Under the pieces are notes generated by a model. It did not search any database and had not been told where the DNA came from. It saw only the letters and a list, made by a program, of their open reading frames with translations. The position numbers and the translations under genes are program-made. A stretch of DNA of 64,000 nt from Blastococcus aggregatus (lineage in GTDB: Bacteria > Actinomycetota > Actinomycetes > Mycobacteriales > Geodermatophilaceae), in the NCBI RefSeq assembly GCF_900221005.1, contig NZ_OBQI01000004.1:248001-312000 (forward strand), written 5' to 3'. Numbering within the stretch: the stretch's first letter is position 1; each line of letters opens with the position of its first letter. Below, piece after piece: positions 7,423 to 17,900 of the stretch.

Positions 7423-7911
7423 TCAGCCCTGGGCGCCGACGCTGCGCCAGTAGGCGTTCAGGGCGCCGTTGGTCTTCACGAACCAGACGATCGGCCCGAC
7501 GAGGATGAAGATTCCGGGGAAGTACCAGAGACCGGTGAGCGCGCTGACCGGCTTCTCCTGGCCGCGGCGCTCGTAGAGGTTGCCCACCTCGTGGCTGTGC
7601 AGGTACGGCGAGGCGACGCCGACGAAGATCGCGAGCAGCAGCGCCACCACGCCGCCGAGGCCCTCACCGGTGTGCTTCTTCATCTCGTCGTGCGTCGCGA
7701 AGTACCAGTACAGGGTGTAGATGCCGAACGTGACGATGGCCAGCAGGATCGCGATGCCGGTCGGGCGGATCTTGCCCACGGGGCCCCGCGGCTCGGCGTA
7801 CTGGGCGTACCCCGGTGCGACCGGCATGGGCTGGAGGCCCTGACCGCCGGACGGCGCGGTCGGGTAGGGCTGGCCGTACTCCTGAGCGGGGGAACTACCT
7901 GGCGTGGACAT
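7423..7911 (-). CDS. DUF4234 membrane protein, second copy
   Basis: This 162-residue paralogue of the 6686 gene shares the three hydrophobic segments and the HDEMKKHTGEGLGG loop, the LYERRGQ stretch and the ALTGLWYFPGIFILVGP segment. Its Pro/Gly/Gln N-terminus is shorter, about 40 residues. Conservation is concentrated in the membrane part and the loops, while the tails differ. The two proteins may therefore make different partner contacts while forming a common membrane assembly. ATG at 7911; the role is unknown. Confidence 0.8.
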   Translation of the reverse strand: MSTPGSSPAQEYGQPYPTAPSGGQGLQPMPVAPGYAQYAEPRGPVGKIRPTGIAILLAIVTFGIYTLYWYFATHDEMKKHTGEGLGGVVALLLAIFVGVASPYLHSHEVGNLYERRGQEKPVSALTGLWYFPGIFILVGPIVWFVKTNGALNAYWRSVGAQG

Positions 7912-8086
7912 GCGCCTGCTTCCTGTCGACGAGCCGGTCGGTCCGGCTCCGCGCGGAACCTAGGGCAGCGACCGGCCGCTCCGGCGGGGAACCGACGCGG
8001 GGTCTCGCGCGGTCGTCCCAGGGGGCTCGCGCTGCACCTCCTGCCCCAGCCGACCAGCCCGTTCGGGCCCGGGACGCCCGGCGGGC

Positions 8087-8881
8087 CTACCGGCCGCGCC
8101 ACTCCGGACGGCGCTTCTCGAGGTAGGCGGCGATGCCCTCGCGGCGGTCCTCGCTGAGGTAGGGGTTGGGCCCGACGTCGAGGCGCAGCGCCTGCCACAG
8201 CGGCAGTTCGACGCCCTTGACCGCGGTCTCCTTCATCCGGCGAACGCTGATCGGCGCGTTGGCGGCGATGCGCTCGGCGAGGTCGAGGGCGGTGGCCAGC
8301 ACGGCGTCCGCGTCGACGATGCGGTTGACCAGGCCCCAGCGTTCGGCGTCCTCGCTGCTGATGTACTCCCCGACCAGCAGCATCTCCAGGGCGATGCCCA
8401 TGGGGATGCGCTTGGGCAGGACGACGGAGCCGAAGTTGGCACCCATGCCGATGGTGGCCTCGGGCAGGCCGAACTTGATGCCGGGGGCTGCGACGCGGAG
8501 GTCGCAGGCCAGGGCCAGTTCGAACCCGCCGGCCACGGCGTGCCCCTGCAGCGCGGCGACGATGGGCACCGGCGTCTCGGTGACGACCTCGAAGATCGAC
8601 CGTCCGGGCCGGCCCATCGGCGGCCGGAACCGCTCCCCGCGCTCGTCCTGCGCGCGGATCTCCTTGAGGTCGAACCCGGCGCAGAAAGCCGGGCCGTTGC
8701 CGGTGAGCACGATGGCGCGGACCGTGCCGCCCTCCGCCGCGTCGAGGAGTTCCTCGACCAGGTCGGCCTGGATGTCGGTGGAGAGCGCGTTGCGCCGCTC
8801 CGGCCGGTCGAGGGTGAGCACGCGGACGTGCCCGCGGTTCTCGACGACCAGGCCCGACTCGTACCGCTGCGATTCGCTCAC
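8087..8881 (-). CDS. Enoyl-CoA hydratase/isomerase family (crotonase) protein
   Basis: This 264-residue protein has the length and layout of a monofunctional crotonase. LTLDRPERRNALS is near residue 20, the oxyanion-hole loop FCAGFDLKEI near 68, the second loop HAVAGGFELALACDLRVA near 113, and a C-terminal helix KETAVKGVELPL for trimerisation. The position of the first catalytic Glu (ACDLRVAAPGIKFGLPEATIG) carries an acid in PEATIG. It probably acts on an acyl-CoA intermediate in fatty acid or amino acid breakdown. The neighbours give no pathway clue, so the exact substrate is open. Confidence 0.85.
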   Translation of the reverse strand: MSESQRYESGLVVENRGHVRVLTLDRPERRNALSTDIQADLVEELLDAAEGGTVRAIVLTGNGPAFCAGFDLKEIRAQDERGERFRPPMGRPGRSIFEVVTETPVPIVAALQGHAVAGGFELALACDLRVAAPGIKFGLPEATIGMGANFGSVVLPKRIPMGIALEMLLVGEYISSEDAERWGLVNRIVDADAVLATALDLAERIAANAPISVRRMKETAVKGVELPLWQALRLDVGPNPYLSEDRREGIAAYLEKRRPEWRGR

Positions 8882-8962
8882 GGGCCATTCGTACCGGTCC
8901 CGGCCGCGGGCAGCGCAGCGGGCCCCGCGGTGAGGATCACCGGGGGCCGCTCCGGACTCTGT

Positions 8963-10213
8963 TCAGGCGGAGACGAGGAAGGGTTCGCCGATCAGGATCT
9001 CGGTGCCGTCGGGGCGCCAGGTGCGCCATCGTCCGTCGGGTTGTCGCTCGATCCGGAAGCCGTGATGCACCTTGGTGTGGTGGCGTTCGCAGAGGAGGGC
9101 GCCGTTGTCCAGGCAGGTGTCCCCGCCGTCGATCCAGTGGATGACGTGGTGGACGTCGCACCAGTAGGACGGCGCATCGCAGCCGGCGAACACGCAGTGC
9201 CGGTCGCGCACCTCGATGGCCCGGCGGAGGTGCGGTGGGAAGAGCCGCTTGGTCTGACCTACGTCCAGCGGTTGGCCCTCGGGGCCGATGACGATGCGGG
9301 TGACGTTGCCGTCGCACGCGAGCCAGCGGGCCTTGGCCGCGGAGATGATGCCGCCGAACCCGGTGAGTCCCGCCCCGGCGCCGACCCCGGCGCCGGGCGA
9401 GGTGTCCATGAGGTCCTCGAGATCGATGGTCACGAGCACCTGGGGCTTGTGACCGCGGAGGATCGGCAACGCCCCTGAAGCGAGGGCGTTGTCGCACAAC
9501 TGCACGAGCGCGTCACCGGCCTGCTGGGCGCGGCTGCGGGTGTCACCGGCGGGGCGGGAGGCCTGCTGGATCGACTCGACCGCAGCCTGGAACTTCTCCC
9601 CACCCACCGCATCCAGGGTGCCGTGGAAGGACACCGTCCCGTCGGTGTGCCTGGTGAACGACAGCGACCGCTGCTCGGTCGGATCGGGTTCGGTGCCGTC
9701 TGGGTCCAGCCGGGCCAGATAGTGCCCGACGGCCTGGCGCAGGTCGGCGTGCGAGGAGGACGTGGCGACCTCGGTCAGCAGCGCGTCGATCGCTGCCACG
9801 TCCACGCCCTGCGCTTCGGCGCGGGCCAGGTTGACATCCGACACCACCGGCGCGAGCACCGACACGGCCTCCGCGCCCACCGCACCCGCCGAGGCCGCGG
9901 CGGCCAGCACCGGCAGTCGATCCAGGGTGCGGCCGTTGCGCACCAGCCGGCTCGCCCCACCCTGGGAGAGCCGGTGGTGCCCGCGCAGCCAGGACGCCAT
10001 CGTGGCCTTGCCGTCGTGCTCGGCCGCACCGGACACCTCGCACTGCCGGGTCGTGCGAGCCAGCTCGGCCGCGAGCCTGTTCGCAGCGGTTACGAGCGGC
10101 GCCTCGCGCTCCAGCAGCGCCGGCCCGAACCAGCCCTCGATCCGCTCACCGGCCAGCGCCTGCAGAGCGCCGCTCAGGCACTCCGTCGGCGTCTCGCAGT
10201 CCGTCGAACACAT
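8963..10213 (-). CDS. DUF222 / HNH endonuclease (13E12-type) protein
   Basis: This protein is about 416 residues if started at ATG 10213; an ATG at 10249 is also in frame. Residues 20-270 form the helical DUF222 region, with the RNGRTLDRLPVLAAAASAGAVG and HGTLDAVGGEKF stretches typical of 13E12-repeat proteins. The C-terminal HNH nuclease reads RDRHCVFAGCD, then CDVHHVIHWIDGG, NGALLCERHH and HHGF, with all metal-binding His/Cys present. Such genes occur in many copies in actinobacteria and some accompany mobile elements, but no repeats or recombinase are visible here. The nuclease looks intact. Confidence 0.9.
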   Translation of the reverse strand: MCSTDCETPTECLSGALQALAGERIEGWFGPALLEREAPLVTAANRLAAELARTTRQCEVSGAAEHDGKATMASWLRGHHRLSQGGASRLVRNGRTLDRLPVLAAAASAGAVGAEAVSVLAPVVSDVNLARAEAQGVDVAAIDALLTEVATSSSHADLRQAVGHYLARLDPDGTEPDPTEQRSLSFTRHTDGTVSFHGTLDAVGGEKFQAAVESIQQASRPAGDTRSRAQQAGDALVQLCDNALASGALPILRGHKPQVLVTIDLEDLMDTSPGAGVGAGAGLTGFGGIISAAKARWLACDGNVTRIVIGPEGQPLDVGQTKRLFPPHLRRAIEVRDRHCVFAGCDAPSYWCDVHHVIHWIDGGDTCLDNGALLCERHHTKVHHGFRIERQPDGRWRTWRPDGTEILIGEPFLVSA

Positions 10214-10351
10214 GTACGAATAGTACCGCTCGCCCGACCGGCAGGCCACCTGTTTCCCCAGGTCAGCACCCTGTCCACAGATCTTCTCGGACTCGTTGAC
10301 GTACGCCTCGGGCGTCGGCTCGGATCACTCCACCCGAACAGGAGAGACCCC

Positions 10352-10639
10352 ATGGCGAACGAGAACCAGAAGGACCACCCGGCGGTGCGCGCCGCCCGGA
10401 TGCCGCTCGATGCCGCACAGCTGGAAGAGCTGCTGGACCACGTCGACGACGCCGTCCTGACCGACGGCTGCGACCACACCCTGAACGCCACCGAGGCGTG
10501 GGCGAGACGGCGTGGCCTCGACGTCGAGCGCCTGCGACAAGCCCTGCAGAGGTACGGCGGCTTCTGCGACTGCGAGGTGCTCATGAACGTGGACGCCGAC
10601 GAAGTGCTCACGCTCCCTCGGCAGCCCGGACGGTCGTGA
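10352..10639 (+). CDS. DUF2695 small protein
   Basis: This 95-residue acidic protein has the DUF2695 signature: a GCDHTL motif (residues 48-53), a WARRRGLDVERL helix and the conserved GGFCDCEVLMNV end with two closely spaced Cys. The Cys/His arrangement may bind a metal. It has a clear AGGAGAG ribosome site ten bases before ATG 10352. The longer open frame beginning near 9623 is antisense to the DUF222 gene and not coding. Function is unknown. Confidence 0.8.
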   Translation: MANENQKDHPAVRAARMPLDAAQLEELLDHVDDAVLTDGCDHTLNATEAWARRRGLDVERLRQALQRYGGFCDCEVLMNVDADEVLTLPRQPGRS

Positions 10640-10714
10640 CGCGATGAGTTCCACCAGGGACGAGCGTCCTGCTGTACACGTCCACGCACGAAACCCGGAG
10701 CGAGAGGCAGCCCC

Positions 10715-11338
10715 ATGACCGGAACCAGCAACCACGTGGACGAGCAACTCCTACAGCGGTGGACCGCGGCCACCTACGACGGCCTCGCGGACCTGCTCGC
10801 CGATGCTCCCGCCGACGTCTGGGACACATCGACACTCTGCGCGGGCTGGCAGGCCCGGCACGTCGTCGCGCACGTGACGATGCCGGCCCGGCTCACCCCC
10901 GAGCAGTTCGGCGCCGAGATGGCGGCGGCCGGCGGCGACTTCGGCGTCCTCTCGGACACCGTGGCCGCCCGCGACGCCACCCTGCCCACCACCGAACTCC
11001 TGAGCGCTCTCCGCTCCCCCGCGCTGCACGCGTGGCAGCCGCCGGGCGGTGGCGCGATGGGCGCCCTCAGCCACGCCGTCATCCACTCGCTCGACGTCAC
11101 GGTCGCGCTCGGCCGGCCGCCGGTCGCTCCACCCGGGGCCATCTCCGCCGTCCTCGACCACCTCGTTGCCGCCGAGGGCGCGTTCTTCGGGGTCGACCTC
11201 ACCGGCATCCGCCTCGAGGCCACCGGCTCCGCCCACACCTGGGGCGACGGCGAACCGACCCGCGCAGACACCGGCGCACTGGTGGCCCTGCTGAGCGCCC
11301 GCACGCTCCCGGACGGTCGCGCGCTCCCCCGCCGCTGA
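10715..11338 (+). CDS. Maleylpyruvate isomerase family (MDMPI/DinB-like) protein
   Basis: This 207-residue DinB-fold protein of the mycothiol-dependent maleylpyruvate isomerase family (TIGR03083-like) has the N-terminal helix ending WDTSTLCAGWQARHVVAHV, where the second His is a metal ligand. Two further His (SHAVIHSLDV) complete the usual three-His site. These enzymes use mycothiol in ring-cleavage isomerisation or as S-transferases. The present one has no pathway neighbours, so a general mycothiol-S-transferase role is as likely. A GAGAGGC ribosome site precedes ATG 10715. A second member of the family is at 19329. Confidence 0.8.
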   Translation: MTGTSNHVDEQLLQRWTAATYDGLADLLADAPADVWDTSTLCAGWQARHVVAHVTMPARLTPEQFGAEMAAAGGDFGVLSDTVAARDATLPTTELLSALRSPALHAWQPPGGGAMGALSHAVIHSLDVTVALGRPPVAPPGAISAVLDHLVAAEGAFFGVDLTGIRLEATGSAHTWGDGEPTRADTGALVALLSARTLPDGRALPRR

Positions 11339-11354
11339 CCGGGGAGGTCAGCGG
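11332..11354. terminator. Bidirectional terminator hairpin overlapping two stop codons
   Basis: CCGCTGACC (11332-11340) and GGTCAGCGG (11346-11354) form a 9-bp stem with a 5-base loop. It overlaps both the TGA of the plus-strand gene and the TGA of the minus-strand DUF1707 gene. Confidence 0.6.
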
Positions 11355-11806
11355 GAGTTGCGGACCCGCATCGTGATCGTCGTGCCGATGCCCAGCACCA
11401 CGCCCGGCACCGCCAGCCACATCGGCCAGAAGTACGTCGTCCCGGTGCCGAGGCTGACCAGCAGCCACACGGTCACGTTGATCGCCACCACGGCGGCCCA
11501 CGCCGTCCAGAGGATCGTCAGCGCCAGCGGGAACCCGGCCGGCCGCCCGACCACCGATGCACCCGCGGCCCGGCCCACGGCCGCCGCCGACGCCACCGAG
11601 TGCACCGGCGCGGGCGCAGTCGACCGGAGCGGCAGGTCGGTGAACAGCCGCTCGAGGTCGCCGTAGGTCACCGCCGCGTACGCCTCGGCCAGCCGCCGGT
11701 CGTACTCGTGCAGGTCGAGCCGGCCGTCGTCGTGGGCGGCGCGCAGGCGGTCGGCCGCCGCCTGCCGGTCGGCGTCGCCCGCCCGCAGTTCGGGTGCGTG
11801 GGCCAT
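11348..11806 (-). CDS. DUF1707 domain membrane protein
   Basis: This 152-residue protein begins MAHAPELRAGDADRQAAADRL and continues HDDGRLDLHEYDRRLAEAYAAVTYGDLERLFTDLP, the full DUF1707 (SHOCT-like) N-terminal module. Two transmembrane helices follow (about residues 85-108 and 113-135), with a short basic tail. In this family the N-terminal module is thought to mediate interactions, and the function is unknown. The ATG at 11806 sits behind a GGAGG site, and the open frame beyond it to 11920 is not conserved-looking. Confidence 0.85.
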   Translation of the reverse strand: MAHAPELRAGDADRQAAADRLRAAHDDGRLDLHEYDRRLAEAYAAVTYGDLERLFTDLPLRSTAPAPVHSVASAAAVGRAAGASVVGRPAGFPLALTILWTAWAAVVAINVTVWLLVSLGTGTTYFWPMWLAVPGVVLGIGTTITMRVRNSR

Positions 11807-11989
11807 GCCACCTCCGGCTGGGGGACGTCCCGGGCATCGTCGCACCGGGGACCCGGAGAGCGGAACGATCCGAGCCGTCACGGTGCCAGTCCTGTGATTC
11901 CCACCGGCTTCTCGACGCACGTGTCACACCTGCCCCACCCGTCGGGGAGCATGGAGGGACCATTCCGTCCTACCCGGTAGACAGGTGAC

Positions 11990-14900
11990 ATGGAGAGCAC
12001 TGCCGAATTCGACCTCCGCGACGCCGTGGCGCCGCGGACGGTGGCTGTCTCCATCGAGATCACCTCCACGCCGGTGCTCAGCTACGCGCTCGCGCACAAC
12101 GGCATCCCGGTCATCCCCCGGCTCGCCCTGACCTCGGAGAGCACCGTCCGCGGCGCCACCGTCCGGCTGTCGGTGCGCGATGCCGAGGGCCCGATCGCCC
12201 GCCCGGTCGAGCTCCTCGCCGACCTCGACGCCGGGCGCAGCACCGTCCTCACCGACGTCGGCCTGGTCATGGACCCGGCCGCGATGCTGCAGGTCGAGGA
12301 GCAGCGCCCCGGCGTCATCGACGTCGAGGTCTGGGTGGACGACGTCGCCGAGGGCGGCCCGGTGCTCGCCGGCGAGGCGTCCCGGTCGGTGCAGGTGCTG
12401 GCCGCCAACCAGTGGCTGGCCTCTCCTCTGCCGCTGGCGCTGGAGATGCTCGCCGCGCACGTCATGCCCAACCACCCGGCGGTCACCGCGCTGGTCGCCG
12501 AGGCGACCGACCACCTGGAGTCCACCACCGGCAGCGGCGCGCTGGTCGGCTACGCCGCGACCGCCGAGCGGGTCGACGAGGTGGTCGCCGCGATCGCCGA
12601 GACGCTGCGCGGCCGGGGCTTGAGGTACAGCGAGCCGCCGGCCACCTGGTCCGACGTCGGCCAGCAGGTCCGCACCCCCGGCGACGTCCTGACCTGGAAG
12701 GTGGGCACCCCGCTCGACACCGTGGTCCTGCTCGCCGCCGCGCTGGAGCAGGCCGGGATCCGGCCGCTGCTGTGGCTCGCCGAGGGCATCGGCGGGAGGG
12801 AGGGGGGATCACACGCGTTCCTCGGCTACTGGCGCGAGGAGCGGAGCGCGGAGTCCGCAGCCACCACCGACGCTGCGGGTCTGGTGAATCTGGTCGACCT
12901 CGGGCTGATCCGCCTGGTCGAGACCACCCTGCTCACGGGCATGGGCGAGGCCGGCGCCGACCTGCACCGCCCCGCCTACGACGGCTGGCTCACCGGCGAG
13001 CTCGACCGGATCGTCGGCGTCACCGACGTCCACCGCGCCCGCCGGGACGGCATCGTGCCGCTGCCGGCCCGCGCCCGCGACGAGGCCGGCGTCCTGCAGA
13101 TCGTCGAGTACCGGGCCGCGGTGCACAGCGCCCCGGCTCCGCCGGAGGGGGCGACGCCGTCGGCACCCCGGCCCGAGGCGCCGGCACGGGTCCAGCAGTG
13201 GAAGAACGCCCTGCTCGACCTCAGCCTGCGCAACCGGCTGATCAACTACACCGAGCGGACCGGCCTGGCGCTGACCGTCCCGGACGTCGCACTGCCGGCG
13301 CTGGAGCGGTTCGTCCACGACGGCACGCCGATCACCCTGCTGCCCGGGGACAAGCTGGCCGCCGTCCAGACCGAGCGCGGCCTCGGCGGGGCCGCCGACC
13401 TGCCCGCGACCCAGCTGGCCGACCTGCTGGTCGAGCGCCGCGAGGTGCACGCCGACGTCACCACCGGCGGGTACCTCCCGCGCCTGCGCAACCTCGCCTA
13501 CCGGGCGAAGACCGTGCAGGAGGAGACCGGCGCGAACAACCTGTACCTGGCGCTCGGCTCGCTGGTCTGGGAGCTCGACGGCCGGCCGCTGCGCTCACCA
13601 CTGGTGCTCATCCCGGTCACGCTGACCCCGCTGAGCCGCACCGGCTCCTACCGCCTGGCCCTCGACGAGTCGGGCAGCACCGCGCCGAACTACTGCCTGC
13701 TGGAGAAGCTGCGCCAGCTGCACGGGCTGAGCATCCCGACCCTGACCGAGACCGCCGACGGCACGATGGACGTCGAGGCCTCGCTCGAGGCCATGCGGGT
13801 CGCGCTGGTCGGCCACGGCCTGCCCTATCGCGTCGAGGCGACGGCGGACCTCGCCGTCCTCCAGTTCGCGAAGTACCGGCTGTGGAAGGACCTCGACGAG
13901 CACTGGGCCGACTTCGCGGAGAACCCGCTGGTCTCCCACCTGGTGCACGAGCCGACCGAGCCCTTCGCCGACCCGGCGCTGGACACCGGCGCCTACGCCG
14001 ACCTCGACGACCTCGCCGGGCAGCTCCCCGTCGCCGCCGACTCCTCGCAGCTGCGGGCGATCGCCGAGGCCTCCGCCGGGCGCACCTTCGTGCTGGAGGG
14101 CCCGCCCGGCACCGGCAAGTCGCAGACGATCACCAACCTGCTCACGCGGGCGGTCGCCGAGGGCAAGCGAGTGCTGTTCGTCGCCGAGAAGCGCGCGGCC
14201 CTGGACGTCGTCGCCCGCCGGCTGGACGCGGTCGGCATGGGCATGTTCGCCCTGGACCTGCACGACAAGGGCAGCCGCGCCTCGATGGTGCGCGCGCAGA
14301 TCCGGCTCGCGCTGGAGCACGCCGTCTCCGTCGACGAGCAGGGCCTGGCCGCCGACTCGGAGAACCTGCGCTCGGCCCGCCGGCTGCTGGCCCGCTACGC
14401 CGACCGGCTGCACACCGAGAACGCCGCCGGGCTCTCGCTGTACACCGCGCGCACCGCGGAGCTGACCGCAGGCACCGACGTGCAGCCGCTGCCGATCCCG
14501 CTGCCGTTCGTGGCGAACGCCCCCGCCGAGGTGCTCACCCAGGTGCGGCGCGCCCTGGCCCTGCTGCCCGAGATCGCCGACCTCACCCGGCCCTCGCTGC
14601 GCCACCCGTGGGCGTTCGTCGACTCCCCCGCCATCGACCTCCCCGCCGCCCAGGCCGCGGCCACCGAGGTCGACGCCGCCGTGCGCGCGGTCGCCGGACT
14701 CCCCGAGCTGACCCAGGTGCTGCGGCACGCCCGCACCCCGGAGGACTTCGCCGCGCTCGGCCACCTGCTCGGCGGCCCGGCCGTCGGCATCGACGTGCTC
14801 GACGAGACGTTCTCCGGCCGCTGGACGACGGCGACCGGCGCCGTGCTCGGCGAGGTCGCGGCCTTCCTCGCCTTCCGGCACCCCGGCATGGACCTGGTCG

Positions 14901-17900
14901 CTCCCGAGGTGCTCGGACTGCCCCTGGCGGAGATCTACGTGGCCGCGCAGACCGCCGCGGCGTCGTCCTGGTGGGGTCGCCGGCGCCGGCTGGTCGCCGT
15001 GCGCGAGCGGCTCGCCCCGCACCTGCGGCCCGACGCCAAGGTCAAGCCCAAGGACGTCCCGGCGCTGGTCGAGAACCTGTGGCGGGTGCAGACGGCGGTG
15101 GCGCAGATCGCCGGCCGCGTCGCCGCACTGCCGGGCATGACCGTGCCCGAGGGCTGGAACCCGTTCGTCGACCCGCAGCTGCTCGAGCGCCAGGTCACCT
15201 GGCTGCGCCGTGCCGGGCAGGCCGTCGACGGGTCGTCGTCCTTCCACGTGCAGCTGCGCAAGCTGATCGTCGCCGGGATGCCCGTCGGCCCGGAGTCCGC
15301 CGGGGCGGTCGCCCGGCTGCACGACTCGGTCATCACGCTGCTGCAGGTCGGCGGCGCGAGCGCCGACCAGCTCGCCGCCTGGACCGGCGACGACGGCTTC
15401 ACCCTCCGCTGGTCGATGACCCGTCCCGAGCGCGGCACCGACGGCTCGGTGCTCATGTCGCTGCGCCGGTGGGTCACCTTCCTCGACACCCTCGAGCCGC
15501 TGCGCTACGCCGGGCTGTTCGACGCCCGGCGGCTCCTGGTCACCGGCGCGATCCCCGCCGACGACGCCGTCCGCGCGCTGGACCGCGGCCTGGCGATGGC
15601 CTCGGTGACCGAGCGGCTGGACGCGACCGGCCTGGACATGTTCGACGAGGGGCTGCACGGCAAGGCGATCGAGCGGTTCACCGCCGCCTCGCGCGCCGTC
15701 CGGGAGCACCTGACCGCATCCCTCCCTGCCTCGGTGCTCGCCTCCCGCCCCTTCGACGCCGCCTCGGGCGCCGGTCAGGTCGGCGCGCTGCAGCGCGAGC
15801 TGGCCAAGCAGCGCCGCGGGCTCGGCGTCCGACAGCTGCTGGCCCAGTACGGCGAGCTGATCACCTCCGTGATGCCGTGCGTGCTGGTGTCCCCCGACTC
15901 GGTGGCGCGGTTCTTCCCGGCCGCCTCCGCCCAGTTCGACCTGGTCGTGTTCGACGAGGCCTCGCAGATCCGGGTGGCCGACGCGGTCGGTGCACTGGGC
16001 CGCGCGAAGGCCGCCGTCGTCGTCGGTGACTCCAAGCAGATGCCGCCGACGTCCTTCCTCGAGCCGACCGCCTCGGTGTCCGACGACGTCGTCGAGGTGG
16101 AGACCGCGGTCGAGGACGAGGAGTCGATCCTCAGCGAGTGCGTGCAGGCACGGGTGCCGCGGCACTGGCTGTCGTGGCACTACCGCAGCCAGGACGAGTC
16201 GCTCATCGCGTTCTCCAACGCCCAGTACTACGAGAACCGGCTGTCGTCGTTCCCCGCGCCCACCCACGGCCGGGCGTCGGCCGAGCCGGACGGCCGCGGC
16301 GTCTCGCTGGTGCGGGTGCCGGGCACGTTCCACCGGGCCGGCGCCGGGCGGCTGCTGCGCACCAACCCGATCGAGGCCAAGGCGATCGTCGCCGAGATCC
16401 GCCGCCGGTTCGACGCGGTGCCCAAGTGGGACGGCGTCGACGCGGTGCCCTCGATCGGCGTGGTCACCTTCAACGCCCAGCAGCGCTCCTACATCGAGTC
16501 GCTGCTGCGCGACGCCGACGACGAGCGGCTGGCCGCCGCCCTGGACCGCACCGACGGCGAAGGTCTGTTCGTCAAGAACCTGGAGAACGTGCAGGGCGAC
16601 GAGCGCGACGTCGTCTTCTTCTCCACCGGCTTCTCCCCCACCGCCGACGGCACGCTGCCGCTGAACTTCGGCCCCCTGAACCGCAGCGGTGGCGAGCGGC
16701 GGCTCAACGTCGCGATCACCCGCGCGCGGCGGCAGGTCGTCGTCTTCTCGTCCTTCGACCCGGAGCAGCTGCGGGCCGAGGAGACGAGCTCGGTCGGCAT
16801 CAAGCACCTGCGCGCCTACCTGGACATGGCCGAGCGGGGCACCGACGTGCTGCCGCGCTCGCCGCGGTCGGTCGCCGTCGTCGACCGGCATCGCGAGGAG
16901 ATCGCCACCGCCCTGCGCGAGCGCGGCCTCGTGGTGCGCACCGACGTCGGGCTCTCGGAGTTCCGGGTCGACCTGTCGATCTCCCGACCTGTCGACCCGG
17001 AGACACCGGTGGCCGCGGTGCTGCTGGACGGCCCGTCGTGGGCGCGCCGGGGCACGGTCGGCGACCGCGACGGCCTCCCGATCGAGGTGCTCGGCGGGCT
17101 GCTGCGCTGGCCGGTGGTCGAGCGGGTGTGGCTGCCGTCGTGGCTGGGCGACCCTGCGCCCGTGGTCGACCGGCTGGTCGAGGCCGTCGACACGGCTCCC
17201 TCTGCGCCGGCGCTCCCCGCCCCCATCCCCCTGCCGACGGCGGCGCTCGAGTCGTTCAAGGGCGTGGCCGCGCTGCGCTCGTCGGTGACCGCATCGCTCG
17301 CGGTGCCCACGACGTCGCCGGCGAAGCCCGCCGCCAAGCCCGCCGCCGTCCGCAAGCCCGCCGGCCCGGTGGTCATGGAGGGCGAGACCGCCTTCGTGCC
17401 GTGGATCCCGAAGGTCGCCGGCGAGAAGTCGGTGCTCGACGAGCTGCCGGCGTCCAAGGCGGCGCGGGCCGTCCGCCGGGTGATGGCCGCCGGCATCAAG
17501 GCCGAGGGGCCGATCCACGTCGACCGGCTGGCCAAGCTCACCGTCGGTGCGTTCGGGCTGAACCGGGCGACCGAGTCGCGGAAGTCGACGCTGCTCTCGC
17601 TGCTGCCGCCGTCCGCGGTGCAGGGCGCGCACCTGTGGCCCGAGGGCGTCACGCCAGAGAGCTACGAGGGCTTCCGCAGGCAGGTGTCGAGCACCGACCG
17701 ACCCATCGACCAGGTGGCTCCCGAGGAGATCGCCAACGCCATGCGCGCGCTGTGCCGGGCCGCGGCCGGGATGCGCCGCGACGAGCTGCTCACGCAGACG
17801 GCGGCGGTGTTCGGGCACAAGCGCCGCTCGGCGGCCGTGACGGCGGTGCTCGAGAAGGCGCTCGCCGCGGCGATCGACCGCGGCCGGGTCACCGAGCAGC

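Noticed and set aside
8963..10213. Mobile element carrying the DUF222/HNH gene
   Set aside because: No inverted or direct repeats, reverse transcriptase or recombinase are visible around it.
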